DNA of 64,000 nt, from positions 1-64,000 of the forward strand of contig JBIKTM010000005.1 in the NCBI GenBank assembly GCA_044348085.1. Reading direction: 5' to 3'. The notes beneath the pieces are model-generated. The model ran no database searches and was not told the DNA's origin. It saw nothing but the letters and a program-made list of their open reading frames with translations. Origin of the DNA: Verrucolacustris sp044348085 (GTDB lineage Bacteria > Verrucomicrobiota > Verrucomicrobiia > Methylacidiphilales > Verrucolacustridaceae). A program made the position numbers and the translations under genes. Numbering within the stretch: the first letter of the stretch is position 1; each line of letters begins with the position of its first letter. Shown one piece after another: positions 33,670-42,353 of this stretch.

Positions 33670-34479
33670 GTGCGGTCGCTCTTCGCTATTTTGCTTTTTG
33701 TAGCTGTTTCGACACAAGCGGCTACGACGGCTTTTCTTGATTTTCAGCAAACCGGACAATTCTCCAATTATTTTAACGGGGATTCGAATCCTGTCTGGAG
33801 TCAGAGTTCCTCTGCCGGTGTCGGAGGGACGGGAGGAGTTCAATGGACTTTGGGGGGCTCTGATGTCTGGGTTGCGAAGGTGGGATTTCAGCCTTCGGTA
33901 GGTTCCACATACACTCTTTCCGTACAGTACCTGTGCCAGATCAACTCTGGGTATGGGGGAATCGGTCTTACCTCGCAAAATTCAAATCTGAATTTGGCTG
34001 GATCCACCGCCGGAGTAAATCCGGGTCTTGGCATCAGTTATCACGGAGGAGGGTTTAACCTAAACAACAATTCCGTGAGCGAGAGTGATACCCTTTGGAC
34101 TTTGACTTCTTACGGTGCCAGTAAGTCCGGAAATCAGGGAATTCCTAGTCCAGGATTTGGCAGCTCGGGTAACTACTGGTCGCAACTCTCCCTCAAGATG
34201 AAGTATTTGGGCTCCAACCAATTTGAACTAACGCCAGAGGTATATGATGTAAGTCAAACTACGGGAGCCGTTGGCTCAATGATGGCATCTGGTGCGACGC
34301 GCACTATTACAAATTCAAATCTTGGTGGAGCAAGTGTGCTCTATCCGTATTTCTCAAGCAATGGGAGCCGTTTTGTAGGAGCTGATAATATCACTATGCC
34401 TGTCCCAGAACCTTCCGCTGTTTCGCTTCTCGCCGTTGGTTTAGGCGGATTGGCGATGTTGCGTCGTCGTCGGTTGTAA
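33670..34479 (+). CDS. PEP-CTERM sorting-domain protein
   Basis: 269 residues from GTG (AAGG just upstream). A signal peptide (SLFAILLFVAVSTQA) precedes a Gly/Ser/Asn-rich beta-type region. The C terminus carries the sorting signal VPEPSAVSLLAVGLGGLAMLRRRR: PEP motif, transmembrane helix, basic tail. Such proteins are processed by exosortase and end up on the surface or in the extracellular matrix. No exosortase is in the window. The body has no domain that I recognise. It sits in the second copy of the repeat-framed unit. Confidence 0.85.
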   Translation: MRSLFAILLFVAVSTQAATTAFLDFQQTGQFSNYFNGDSNPVWSQSSSAGVGGTGGVQWTLGGSDVWVAKVGFQPSVGSTYTLSVQYLCQINSGYGGIGLTSQNSNLNLAGSTAGVNPGLGISYHGGGFNLNNNSVSESDTLWTLTSYGASKSGNQGIPSPGFGSSGNYWSQLSLKMKYLGSNQFELTPEVYDVSQTTGAVGSMMASGATRTITNSNLGGASVLYPYFSSNGSRFVGADNITMPVPEPSAVSLLAVGLGGLAMLRRRRL

Positions 34480-34490
34480 TCTTTAGTCCG

Positions 34491-34630
34491 CTACTAATCT
34501 CCAATAAAAACCGTAGCACGGGACCCGAAGACAAGTGGAAGGGGGCAGGCCCCGACGCTGGTCGGGGCAGGTGGAAGGTGAAAAAACCATAGGCAGAGCG
34601 CGACCTTCCATTTTCCACCTCCAGCCTCCC
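34491..34630. repeat. Trailer repeat C (copy 2) with nested hairpin
   Basis: Second copy of 32545-32678. The arms are GTGGAAGGGGGCAGG...TGGAAGGTGAAAA and ACCTTCCATTTTCCACCTCC. Relative to copy 1, the left arm is interrupted by a ~22-bp insertion CCCCGACGCTGGTCGGGG that is itself a perfect small hairpin and duplicates the flanking GGGGCAGG. This suggests nested repeat insertion or hairpin growth. Confidence 0.7.
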
Positions 34631-34663
34631 GCATTCAAACTGAGCAAACCGTGAATGCCGGCC

Positions 34664-34764
34664 CTACTTCGCTCCTAACCCGCTGCGCGGAGGAGCTTCC
34701 TCCTTCGCCGAGGCTTCGGAGGACAAGTCGTAGGGCTGACGCGGCCCGATACGTAGATCGGGCC
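34664..34764. repeat. GC-rich hairpin repeats before glycosyltransferase stop
   Basis: CTACTTCGCTCCTAACCCGC...GCGGAGGAGC (34664-34699) repeats the element at 8414. GCCCTAC/GTAGGGC at 34661 and 34730 enclose it, and GGCCCGAT-ACGTAG-ATCGGGCC (34743-34764) is a strong stem. The last directly follows the convergent glycosyltransferase stop and may terminate transcription from both sides. Confidence 0.5.
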
Positions 34765-35460
34765 CTACCTTGGTAATCCCACGGGCCAAGGAACTCGGCG
34801 ACGTAAAAGCCAACCCACACCGATAAGGTCTTGGATGCCCACCCAGGCTCTGCCTGCGATGGTGTATTTGGAGACTCCTGCCCGACGAGGGCGGTGGTGA
34901 ACGGGGAGTTCCCCTAATCGGAGGCCAGCTGCGCCCAAAAGAGCGGGAAGGTATCGGTGCATCCCTTTAAAGGGAACAAGGAAGCGGGAGTCTTCCCTGC
35001 GAATAATTTTGAGAGAGCAACCGGTGTCGTGTGCCCCGTCCATAAGAACGGCGCGTCGGATCGAATTTGCAATTTTGGATGCGATCTTTTTTTGCCATGA
35101 ATCCATGCGAGGAGTTCGGATTCCACAAGCAAAGTCCGCTTGATTGTTTTGAAGGAGTTGGAGAAGGGCAGGCAGATCGGCTGGGTTATTCTGACCATCT
35201 CCATCCATCATTGCTGCGAAGGGACGTGTGGCGGCGAGAAGTCCAGCGTAGAGGGCGGGGCCTTGGCCGAGATTCTTTGGAAAGTGGATGACGCGGATAT
35301 CCTTTTCCTGATCGAGAAGAACAGGGGTACGGTCTTTGCTTCCGTCGTCCACCGCGATGATTTCGACACCAGGCAGAGCAGACCGGGCTTCCGTAATTAC
35401 TGCGGAGACGTTTTCCTCCTCGTTATAAAACGGGATGATGAGGGAAAGCTGGGCGGACAT
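34765..35460 (-). CDS. Family 2 glycosyltransferase (polyprenyl-phosphate sugar synthase-like)
   Basis: 231 residues, GT-A fold. LSLIIPFYNEEENVSAVI, VEIIAVDDGSKDRTPVLL, NLGQGPALYAGL and MMDGDGQNNPADLPALL are GT2 signatures, with the nucleotide-binding DDGS and metal-binding DGDG. It lacks C-terminal transmembrane helices, so it resembles the catalytic domain of dolichyl/undecaprenyl-phosphate mannose synthases. It lies 3 bases downstream of the PAP2 phosphatase; together they may handle polyprenyl-linked sugars in envelope glycan assembly. Confidence 0.88.
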   Translation of the reverse strand: MSAQLSLIIPFYNEEENVSAVITEARSALPGVEIIAVDDGSKDRTPVLLDQEKDIRVIHFPKNLGQGPALYAGLLAATRPFAAMMDGDGQNNPADLPALLQLLQNNQADFACGIRTPRMDSWQKKIASKIANSIRRAVLMDGAHDTGCSLKIIRREDSRFLVPFKGMHRYLPALLGAAGLRLGELPVHHRPRRAGVSKYTIAGRAWVGIQDLIGVGWLLRRRVPWPVGLPR

Positions 35461-35463
35461 GAC

Positions 35464-36123
35464 TTATTTGGAATGGAGCAAAGAAGGGAGTCGGGCAAAC
35501 AGTTTCGGAAACCGTCTTTTGCCAACTTTTTTCCATATGGAATTTGCGATCTGGGCAATCGCCCAAGTGTAGAGCATGGAAAGCGGGATAGAGGCGAGAA
35601 CGTCGGTTGGGTAGTGGTCGCCCGTGTAAATACGACCTAGGCCAGCTAGCGCCACGAGGTACCAGGGCCAACGGAGGGCGGGACCCCAGACTAGGCGAGC
35701 CGACATGGCGGCGGCGGTGGCGTTGGCCACATGGGAGGAGGGAAAGGAGCGTCCGTGAGGGATGTCCTGTTCGGGTATGCCGGAAATGCGGACGGCGGGT
35801 TCCCAGCGTTGTTCGCCCGAGCCTGGGCTGACCTCACGGACTCCCTCGACCGACTGGTAGGGGCGTGGTCGATCGAAAAGGTGTTTGAGTGGGTTGGTGA
35901 TCAAGGGATCGCCGATTGCAACAGAGAGGAGCGTGAGAGCGACCCAAGCTTTTGTCCGATCCTTGCCCCTGACGAGAAAGTAAAGAGCCAGTAGAAGAAG
36001 AAGAGGGGTCCAGAACCGACCATCGGCCACAATATTGAAGAACTGATCCAAAATAGGGTGGTTCAGGCCTCGGTTGATCCAGCGGAAAACCCTGAGGTCC
36101 AACGAATAAACTTGGGAGATCAA
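35464..36123 (-). CDS. PAP2-family membrane phosphatase
   Basis: 219 residues, about five transmembrane helices. The three phosphatase motifs are present: KHLFDRPRP (KX6RP), PSSHVANA (PSGH with Gly replaced by Ser) and GRIYTGDHYPTD (RX5HX3D). Such enzymes dephosphorylate undecaprenyl pyrophosphate, lipid A or phosphatidic acid. The only useful start in frame is TTG at 36123 (or TTG at codon 8). Its start lies only 24 bases from that of the divergent gene. Confidence 0.87.
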   Translation of the reverse strand: MISQVYSLDLRVFRWINRGLNHPILDQFFNIVADGRFWTPLLLLLALYFLVRGKDRTKAWVALTLLSVAIGDPLITNPLKHLFDRPRPYQSVEGVREVSPGSGEQRWEPAVRISGIPEQDIPHGRSFPSSHVANATAAAMSARLVWGPALRWPWYLVALAGLGRIYTGDHYPTDVLASIPLSMLYTWAIAQIANSIWKKVGKRRFPKLFARLPSLLHSK

Positions 36124-36147
36124 GCATCCGAGGATAAATTACTCAAA

Positions 36148-36891
36148 ATGGTACGACAAGTCGCATACATCGGGCTTTTACTGGGTTGCACTCATCTTGG
36201 TTGGGCTCAAGAGAGGAAGACGCCCTCTGCATCGGCATCGCAAGATCAGGATGAAATCACACCGACTCCAAGGCAGATGCAAAACTTCCTATGGAGAACG
36301 TTGGTGATGAAGGACTTAAAACTTAAAGGGCAGGTACAGTCTGGGGAGAAAAAGATACCTATTATTGTTCGTACGAAGGATCGCCTTTTGCAGTTTGAAT
36401 TTCAGGATCGACCCTTGCAGATCCGTGTTCGATTTGCTCCTGAGGGTAGTTTGATTCAGCGACGAAAGAAGTCGGATGGTGAGTGGCAAGTGGTGACGGG
36501 TGTGGAAAAGACCCAGTCGGTGGCGGGTACGGATCTGGCATACGAGGATTTAGGAATCGATTTTTTACGTTGGCCCGACCCCCAGCCCAAAGGAGAAGAT
36601 TCGGTGATGATGCTGGATTGCTGGGTTTATGAAGTGAATCCTCCCGTGGAGAGTAACTATGCGAAAGTTAGATACTGGATTAGCAAGGGATATAAAACGA
36701 TGATTCGGGCGGATGGGTTAAATGCCAAGGGACAACCGATCAAGCGCTTTACCTTCAACAGCGTGATTGAGGCGGAGGACACGGTGGTGATTGGGGAGAT
36801 GAAAGTCGCGAAATTGACCCCCGGGACAGATTTATCGGTTACGAGGACTTATGTGCAGGTGGATACCGTGGAAAAAGGATCTGGCCTATAA
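36148..36891 (+). CDS. Exported LolA-like / outer-membrane lipoprotein-sorting-like protein
   Basis: 247 residues from ATG 36148; signal peptide YIGLLLGCTHLGWAQ. The mature part is a single beta-rich domain with alternating strands (RLLQFEFQDRPLQIRVRFA, AKVRYWISKGYKTMIRADGL, KVAKLTPGTDLSVTRTYV) that fits the half-barrel LolA/LppX fold seen in proteins annotated as outer-membrane lipoprotein-sorting. No exact function can be given. The divergent start to the PAP2 gene leaves almost no room for separate promoters. Confidence 0.6.
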   Translation: MVRQVAYIGLLLGCTHLGWAQERKTPSASASQDQDEITPTPRQMQNFLWRTLVMKDLKLKGQVQSGEKKIPIIVRTKDRLLQFEFQDRPLQIRVRFAPEGSLIQRRKKSDGEWQVVTGVEKTQSVAGTDLAYEDLGIDFLRWPDPQPKGEDSVMMLDCWVYEVNPPVESNYAKVRYWISKGYKTMIRADGLNAKGQPIKRFTFNSVIEAEDTVVIGEMKVAKLTPGTDLSVTRTYVQVDTVEKGSGL

Positions 36892-36895
36892 AGCG

Positions 36896-37609
36896 ATGAA
36901 AGTTCGAATTGATCTGCACTGTCACTCGCGATTTTCTTCGGACGGGGTGAGTGAGCCTGAAGAGATGGTTCAGGCGGCCAAAGACCGTGGATTACACGGC
37001 TTTGCCATCACCGACCATAATACGAGTGCCTGTGTTGACTATTTTTTGTCGACGGGGTTGATGAGGGAGGATGGAAAGCCTGTGGATGGATTCCTTATTT
37101 TGCCGGGACAGGAGATTACGACATCGGCAGGGCATCTGCTGGCTCTTGGGGTGCGACTGCCTGATCTAAAGGGGATTTCCCCTGCTGAAGCTATGAAGTT
37201 AATTCAGAGTGCGGGTGGATTGGCAGTTCCTCCGCACCCGTACGATAACTTCCGTGCAGGAATTCGTGAGTCGATCCTGCAAGATTTGCCCTTGGAGGCG
37301 ATTGAGGTGTTTAATGCCGCGGTCACATTCAAAAGAGCGAATCAGCGATCTTTTGATTACGCCGTCGAACGCAAGTTGGCGATGACGGCAGGAAGTGATG
37401 CGCACCATGTGGAGGCTATCGGCACCGCCTGCACGGTTTTGGAACTGGATGATTTTACGGTAGCGGGAACTTTAGCGGCAATTCGTAAGGGGGCGTCGGG
37501 TTTAGAGCAGAGGTATATGAGTAAAACACAGGCTTTGAAGAAGACTTGGAGTAACGTGTTTCGACTGGGGAGAAAAAAGAAACGACACTCTCCTCGAGCT
37601 GCCTCGTGA
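36896..37609 (+). CDS. PHP-domain metal-dependent phosphoesterase
   Basis: 237 residues from ATG 36896, 4 bases after the previous stop. PHP motifs: RIDLHCHSRFSSDG (HxH), FAITDHNTSA (DHN), PGQEITT, PPHPYDN and MTAGSDAHH. Members hydrolyse phosphodiesters, phosphomonoesters or act as nucleases (YciV/RNase AM-like). The C terminus is basic (RLGRKKKRHSPRA). It overlaps the rhomboid gene by 4 bases. Confidence 0.87.
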   Translation: MKVRIDLHCHSRFSSDGVSEPEEMVQAAKDRGLHGFAITDHNTSACVDYFLSTGLMREDGKPVDGFLILPGQEITTSAGHLLALGVRLPDLKGISPAEAMKLIQSAGGLAVPPHPYDNFRAGIRESILQDLPLEAIEVFNAAVTFKRANQRSFDYAVERKLAMTAGSDAHHVEAIGTACTVLELDDFTVAGTLAAIRKGASGLEQRYMSKTQALKKTWSNVFRLGRKKKRHSPRAAS

Positions 37610-38442
37610 AACACCCCGCTCCCGTCACGAGGGCGATTATCTTTGGAAATGTCGGTGTGGCAGTGGTGGATGTCCTTTTTACAATCAATAATCAAGGGCA
37701 GGATTCATGGGTTCGTCACATGCTGTCCCTTTCTCCTGCGAACCTTCTGGATGGGGCATGGTGGGAGGTTTTTACCTATATGTGGCTTCATGCGCCTCCT
37801 GTGGGGTTCTGGGTCACGCATATTCTTTTCAATATGCTGACACTTTCGATTTTTGGGAAACCAGTCGAGGCAAGGGTTGGATCTGCCCGATTCTTGGCCC
37901 TGTACTTGATTGGTGGATTGACGGCGGCAGGGGCCTTTCTAGGGCAGGAGTGGTGGAGTGCGGGTCAAAGTCTGATCGCCCTTCACAATCAAACCCAGGA
38001 GATCGTGGGAGCTAGCGGGGCCGTTCTGGCGGTGGTTGCTGCTTTTGCCGTCTATTTTCCTGATGCTCGTCTCTTTATTTTTCCATTTCCTTTTCCAGTC
38101 AAAGCGAGTCGGGCCGTGAGAGTATTTATTCTGCTAAGTCTGGCTATGATGTTTATCCCAGCTTTATCTTTCATAGGGCATAGTGCACACATCGGAGGTC
38201 TGCTGGCTGGATTCTTTTTGGCACGAGCCTGGAGGAGTCGATCCCCTCAGCCACCTGTCTTAAGTCCAATGATTCAAAAGAGAGTGGAGGAGATGTCGGC
38301 TACGGTGGAGGTGACGGCGATGTCGGAGTCGGAATATTTACGTGAGGTGAGACAGCTTCTGGGTGAGTTGGGGAAAGGGAACTGGCGACCTTTGACTCCG
38401 CGCGAACGGGCGCTCTTACGACGGGCACATCTTCTGGTGTAG
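37606..38442 (+). CDS. Rhomboid intramembrane serine protease
   Basis: 278 residues from GTG. Six transmembrane segments with WWEVFTYMWLHAP and HILFNMLTLSIFGKPVE, the catalytic Ser in VGASGAVLAVVAAF and the catalytic His in FIGHSAHIGGLLAGFFLAR. The C-terminal ~70 residues are cytosolic, acidic then basic (SEYLREVRQLLGELG). It cleaves substrates inside the membrane; the substrate is unknown, although sortase-like or surface proteins are typical. Confidence 0.92.
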   Translation: MKHPAPVTRAIIFGNVGVAVVDVLFTINNQGQDSWVRHMLSLSPANLLDGAWWEVFTYMWLHAPPVGFWVTHILFNMLTLSIFGKPVEARVGSARFLALYLIGGLTAAGAFLGQEWWSAGQSLIALHNQTQEIVGASGAVLAVVAAFAVYFPDARLFIFPFPFPVKASRAVRVFILLSLAMMFIPALSFIGHSAHIGGLLAGFFLARAWRSRSPQPPVLSPMIQKRVEEMSATVEVTAMSESEYLREVRQLLGELGKGNWRPLTPRERALLRRAHLLV

Positions 38443-38458
38443 ATGGATCTTTTTCTCG

Positions 38459-41047
38459 ATGAACGAGCCTCTTTCTCCAGCCCAAGCTCGTGTGGCTTGG
38501 GAAAAGTTCCTCGAATTTTCATCCGGAAGCGCCGAGCTGGTTCAGAGTAGTGAAATTCTAACGGAATGGGCCAAGAGCCCAGAGTTGCACTTGAAGGAGG
38601 GCTCGAAGGCAAAGTACCGAATCGAGTGGAAGGAGAGGGAGAGCCTAGCAAACTCGGCTTCGCAGCGGCTAAGGATGCTTCGGGATTGGCAGCGTGCGGA
38701 GTTGGTTAGGCTGGCTTGGCGTAACTTTGCCCAACCAATCCCAGCGGAAGCAGCGGGGCGTAGTTGGACGGAGTTGGCGGAGTTCACCTTGGAGACCGAG
38801 CTAAAGTTGGCTCAGGAAAAAGTTCCTGAAATGGATCGGGGGAAGTCAGAAGGGTTTACCCTTTTGGCCTTGGGAAAATTAGGGGCGGGGGATCTTAACT
38901 TTTACTCCGACCTTGATCTTATTTTCTTTCACGGAGAGACGGATGATGAGGGGGCCGTAACTCGGCTGGCTCGATCTCTGGTCGGAGACTTGGATGCCCC
39001 AGGAGGGGAGAGGATATATCGGGTGGATCTGAGGCTTCGGCCCGAGGGTGATCGCGGAGCACTGGTTCCAGTGCGGTCTGCTTTGGAGGATTATTATGAG
39101 GCGTACGGGGAGGTGTGGGAGCGGTGTGCATGGATCCGAGGTCGAAGAGTGGGGGGTAACGAGGAGGAGGCGTATGAGTTTTTTCAAACTCTCCAATCCT
39201 TTATTTATCCCAGAGGAGTTAGTCCATCTGCCTTGGGGGAGCTTTTTCAGCAAAAAGGTCGGGCGGAGGAGGAGTTGATCGCCGACGTAGACCGAGATCG
39301 GGAGATGAAACGCGGGCGGGGTGGGTTGCGAGAGGTGGAGTTTCCCGTTCTTGGGTTGCAATTGCTTCACGGAGCAAGGCAACCCACGCTTCAAACGTGC
39401 GATCTCCGAAAGGCGATACGGAACCTGGAGATTTTGCGAATCCTGAGTCCCGAGGAGTCTGAGACTCTACAAGGCGGATACGATTTTTGGCGCAGGTTGG
39501 AAGATTTTCTGCAAATGCGGCAGATCCGGCAGACCCATCTTTTGCCTGATACGGCTGAAGAGATGGATCGGTTGGCGCGTGCGATGGGCAAGGGGACGGG
39601 AGGGGATTTAGAAAAGGAGGTGGAGGGGTGGCGTCTTCGCGTTCGGAAAGTCTACGATTCGATCTTCGGGGAGCTTCAGCCCCAAAAGATTTCAGGATTT
39701 GATGGGCTGAGTCAGGTGAAGTGGGAGGATGGCAAAGCCGCACAGTTGGCATGGAAAACACTGGAACCGGATGAGGGAGTTCATGCGACGGCGCGGACAA
39801 AGGAAAACTTCGAACGTTGGCAGCCTTTGTTAGTCGCTGAACTTGCGAAGTGCGCCCGACCCGATTTGGCCTTGTCGGGGCTTTCACGTTTTGTGGGCGT
39901 GTACGGAGCCCGATCCCTTTTGTACGAGAGTCTGTGTGCTAGCCCCAAGGCCTTGAGATTACTTGTGAAGTTTTTTGAAAGCAGCGAAAGCATGGGGACG
40001 AGTTTAGTCGCAAGACCCGATTTGTTTGAGGCGGTTGCGCAGGCGGAGTTGGATACTCCGCGAACAATCGAATTCCACCGTAAAGCTTTCGCCTTGCCTC
40101 AAGAGGAGGAAGAGGCGATGGATGCGGCACGGGTTTATGTTCGAGGGGAGCAACTACGGATCGCCTTACGAAGTTTGCTGGGCTTGGGGAAAACTGAGGT
40201 GTTTCAGGGTGAGGTAACGGCGTTGGCTGAGATCTGTTTGGAGTGGGCTTGGAACTTTGCGGGAAAACCAAAGTGGGCATGGATTGGGTTGGGAAAGCTA
40301 GGAGGATCTGCTTTGAGTTTTGGTTCTGATTTAGATCTCCTTGTCGTTGGAGAAGGGGAAAAAGAGGTGCAGAGAGCCGTCCAATTTTTAACGGAGGAGA
40401 GGGCTTCGGGTTCCTTATTTAAAGTCGATTTCCGTTTACGTCCTTATGCCGAGGGTGCGTTAGTGGTGCCTGTAAAAAGGTACGCGCAGTACTATGCAAA
40501 GGAGGCTCAGGGTTGGGAGGTTCAGGCCCTGTGTCGGGCACGTGTTGTGGGGGGTGAGGCAAAAGTGGGGAGCCAGTTCTGGCCCAGTGTGGAGAAAAGT
40601 TGGGTGGCTTGGGGCAAGAAAAATAAGATTTTTACGGAAATCAGGGAAATGCGCGAGCGAATCGCAACCGAGAGGGTAATCAAGGGGGAGGAGGATCTTC
40701 ACTATAAGACGACTCGGGGGGGCTTGATGGATGTAGAGTTTGCTGCCCAGGCGTGGCAGATGAGGCACGGGCTGAGGGAGTGCCGGACCGATGAGATTTT
40801 GCGAGCGATGGCGAAAGAGCTTCCAGAGGCATCGGGTGTATTGAGCGAAGGCTTGGAGTTTTGGGGACAGGTAGAGTGGTGGGTGCGCTTGAGCGAAGGT
40901 CGTGGGGGAAGTTGTTTGCCTCAAGCTGGGCGAAACTTGGAGTGGTTAGCTCAAATCGTAGGGGAACCGGATGGAAAAGCCTTGATGGAAAAGGTGAGAA
41001 AAATGTACGCACGGGTGCGAGAGGCGTATGAAATTGTGTTAAGATAG
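38459..41047 (+). CDS. glnE: Glutamine synthetase adenylyltransferase/deadenylase
   Basis: 862 residues, slightly shorter than E. coli GlnE (~946). It has two nucleotidyltransferase domains: ALGKLGAGDLNFYSDLDLIFF (about residue 140, deadenylylase) and GLGKLGGSALSFGSDLDLLVV (about 615, adenylylase), each with the GX..DxD metal motif and its own RVDLRLRPEG / KVDFRLRPYA motif. RGGLREVEF and RGGLMDVEF occur after each. It tunes glutamine synthetase to nitrogen status. No glnA is adjacent. Confidence 0.94.
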   Translation: MNEPLSPAQARVAWEKFLEFSSGSAELVQSSEILTEWAKSPELHLKEGSKAKYRIEWKERESLANSASQRLRMLRDWQRAELVRLAWRNFAQPIPAEAAGRSWTELAEFTLETELKLAQEKVPEMDRGKSEGFTLLALGKLGAGDLNFYSDLDLIFFHGETDDEGAVTRLARSLVGDLDAPGGERIYRVDLRLRPEGDRGALVPVRSALEDYYEAYGEVWERCAWIRGRRVGGNEEEAYEFFQTLQSFIYPRGVSPSALGELFQQKGRAEEELIADVDRDREMKRGRGGLREVEFPVLGLQLLHGARQPTLQTCDLRKAIRNLEILRILSPEESETLQGGYDFWRRLEDFLQMRQIRQTHLLPDTAEEMDRLARAMGKGTGGDLEKEVEGWRLRVRKVYDSIFGELQPQKISGFDGLSQVKWEDGKAAQLAWKTLEPDEGVHATARTKENFERWQPLLVAELAKCARPDLALSGLSRFVGVYGARSLLYESLCASPKALRLLVKFFESSESMGTSLVARPDLFEAVAQAELDTPRTIEFHRKAFALPQEEEEAMDAARVYVRGEQLRIALRSLLGLGKTEVFQGEVTALAEICLEWAWNFAGKPKWAWIGLGKLGGSALSFGSDLDLLVVGEGEKEVQRAVQFLTEERASGSLFKVDFRLRPYAEGALVVPVKRYAQYYAKEAQGWEVQALCRARVVGGEAKVGSQFWPSVEKSWVAWGKKNKIFTEIREMRERIATERVIKGEEDLHYKTTRGGLMDVEFAAQAWQMRHGLRECRTDEILRAMAKELPEASGVLSEGLEFWGQVEWWVRLSEGRGGSCLPQAGRNLEWLAQIVGEPDGKALMEKVRKMYARVREAYEIVLR

Positions 41048-41108
41048 TTCATTAGTCGCTCGACGATTTGGTCGGGGGACGGCATACTCCAATCTTTCAA
41101 ACACCCTT

Positions 41109-42344
41109 ATGGCCAAAGAGATCACCATGCCCGCTTTGAGTCCCTCGATGACCGAGGGCGTATTGGCTAAGTGGCATAAAAAGGTCGGCGATACCATCAA
41201 ACCTGGGGAAGTGATCGCCGAGGTCGAGACCGACAAAGCGACGATGGATCTCGAGGCGTACGACAAGGGGACTATTTTACAGATTTCCGCTCCTGAAGGT
41301 TCCAAAGTGGCGATCAACGGACGGATCGCCATCGTCGGAGAGCCTGGAGAAAAGGTGGATTCGTTCAGCGCCCCGGCTCCAGTGGCCTCCGCCGCCCCAG
41401 CCACTAAGGCTGCGACGAGCAGTTCTCCGGCTCCCGCAGTTGCAGCGGCTCCTGTCGTGGCACCTGCGAACGTGGGGCGGGTGAAGATTTCGCCTTTGGC
41501 CAAGAAGGTGGCTGCAGAGAAGGGGGTGGATGTAACCCGGGTGGCGGGCACAGGTCCAGGAGGAAGAATTGTTCGTCGGGATGTGGAAGGGGCCGGCAGT
41601 GGTGCGGGGCGTGTTTCCGTTGGAATTTTTGGTGGGAAGCCGATCGCGCAAGATGGGGTTCGTCCGGTTTCGCAGATGCGGGCGGCGATCGCCCGTCGTT
41701 TGGTCGAGAGCAAGACCACCGCTCCCCATTTCTATGTCGAACGTGAGGTGGATGCATCTCCGCTTGCAAAATTACGGGCTTCGGCGAATGCCGCACTCGA
41801 AATGGCAGGCGAAAAGTTGAAGCTGAGCGTGAATGATTTTGTTTTGAAGGCGGCGGTGGAGGCACTTCGGAGAGTTCCGGGGGTCAACTGCTCGTGGGAA
41901 GGATCTTCCATCCGGCAACATGGGGCGGTGCATCTGGCCTTTGCGGTGGCGTTGCCCGATGGATTGATCACACCAGTGATCCGTAATGCCCATGCGAAGG
42001 ATTTCCGGACGATCGCCCGGGAGGCCAAGGATCTCGGGGCGAAAGCGAAGGCCGGAAAGTTGCAGCCCGAGGAGTACACGGGCGGAACCTTTACCGTGAG
42101 TAATCTTGGAATGGTCGGAGTAGAGAAATTTTCGGCGATTTTGAATCCCCCACAGGCGGCGATTTTGGCGGTGGGGGCAACAGTCAAAAAGCCGGTGGTA
42201 GCTTCGAACGGGGCGATTGTTCCTGGTGAAAGAATGAGTCTGACCGTTTCGGCCGATCACCGGGTGGTGGATGGCCTGATGGCGGGAGAGTTTCTCAAAG
42301 CGCTGGTAGAAGTGTTGGAGAGTCCTGGCGTACTTTTGATGTAA
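41109..42344 (+). CDS. pdhC: Pyruvate dehydrogenase E2 (dihydrolipoamide acetyltransferase)
   Basis: 411 residues. One lipoyl domain (residues 1-80) with lipoyl Lys43 in VETDKATMDLEA, an Ala/Pro-rich linker, the E1/E3-binding domain (ISPLAKKVAAEKGVDVTRVAGTGPGG) and the catalytic acetyltransferase domain ending with the active-site HRVVDG near residue 385. The MPALSPSMTEG start is typical of pyruvate rather than oxoglutarate complexes. The E1 genes are not in the window; lpd follows by 10 bases. Confidence 0.93.
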   Translation: MAKEITMPALSPSMTEGVLAKWHKKVGDTIKPGEVIAEVETDKATMDLEAYDKGTILQISAPEGSKVAINGRIAIVGEPGEKVDSFSAPAPVASAAPATKAATSSSPAPAVAAAPVVAPANVGRVKISPLAKKVAAEKGVDVTRVAGTGPGGRIVRRDVEGAGSGAGRVSVGIFGGKPIAQDGVRPVSQMRAAIARRLVESKTTAPHFYVEREVDASPLAKLRASANAALEMAGEKLKLSVNDFVLKAAVEALRRVPGVNCSWEGSSIRQHGAVHLAFAVALPDGLITPVIRNAHAKDFRTIAREAKDLGAKAKAGKLQPEEYTGGTFTVSNLGMVGVEKFSAILNPPQAAILAVGATVKKPVVASNGAIVPGERMSLTVSADHRVVDGLMAGEFLKALVEVLESPGVLLM

Positions 42345-42353
42345 GGGAAATTT

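Noticed and set aside
35834..36127. ATG-started minus frame overlapping the PAP2 gene start
   Set aside because: It begins with ATG at 36127, but the PAP2 motifs are in the other frame; this one is an out-of-frame shadow.
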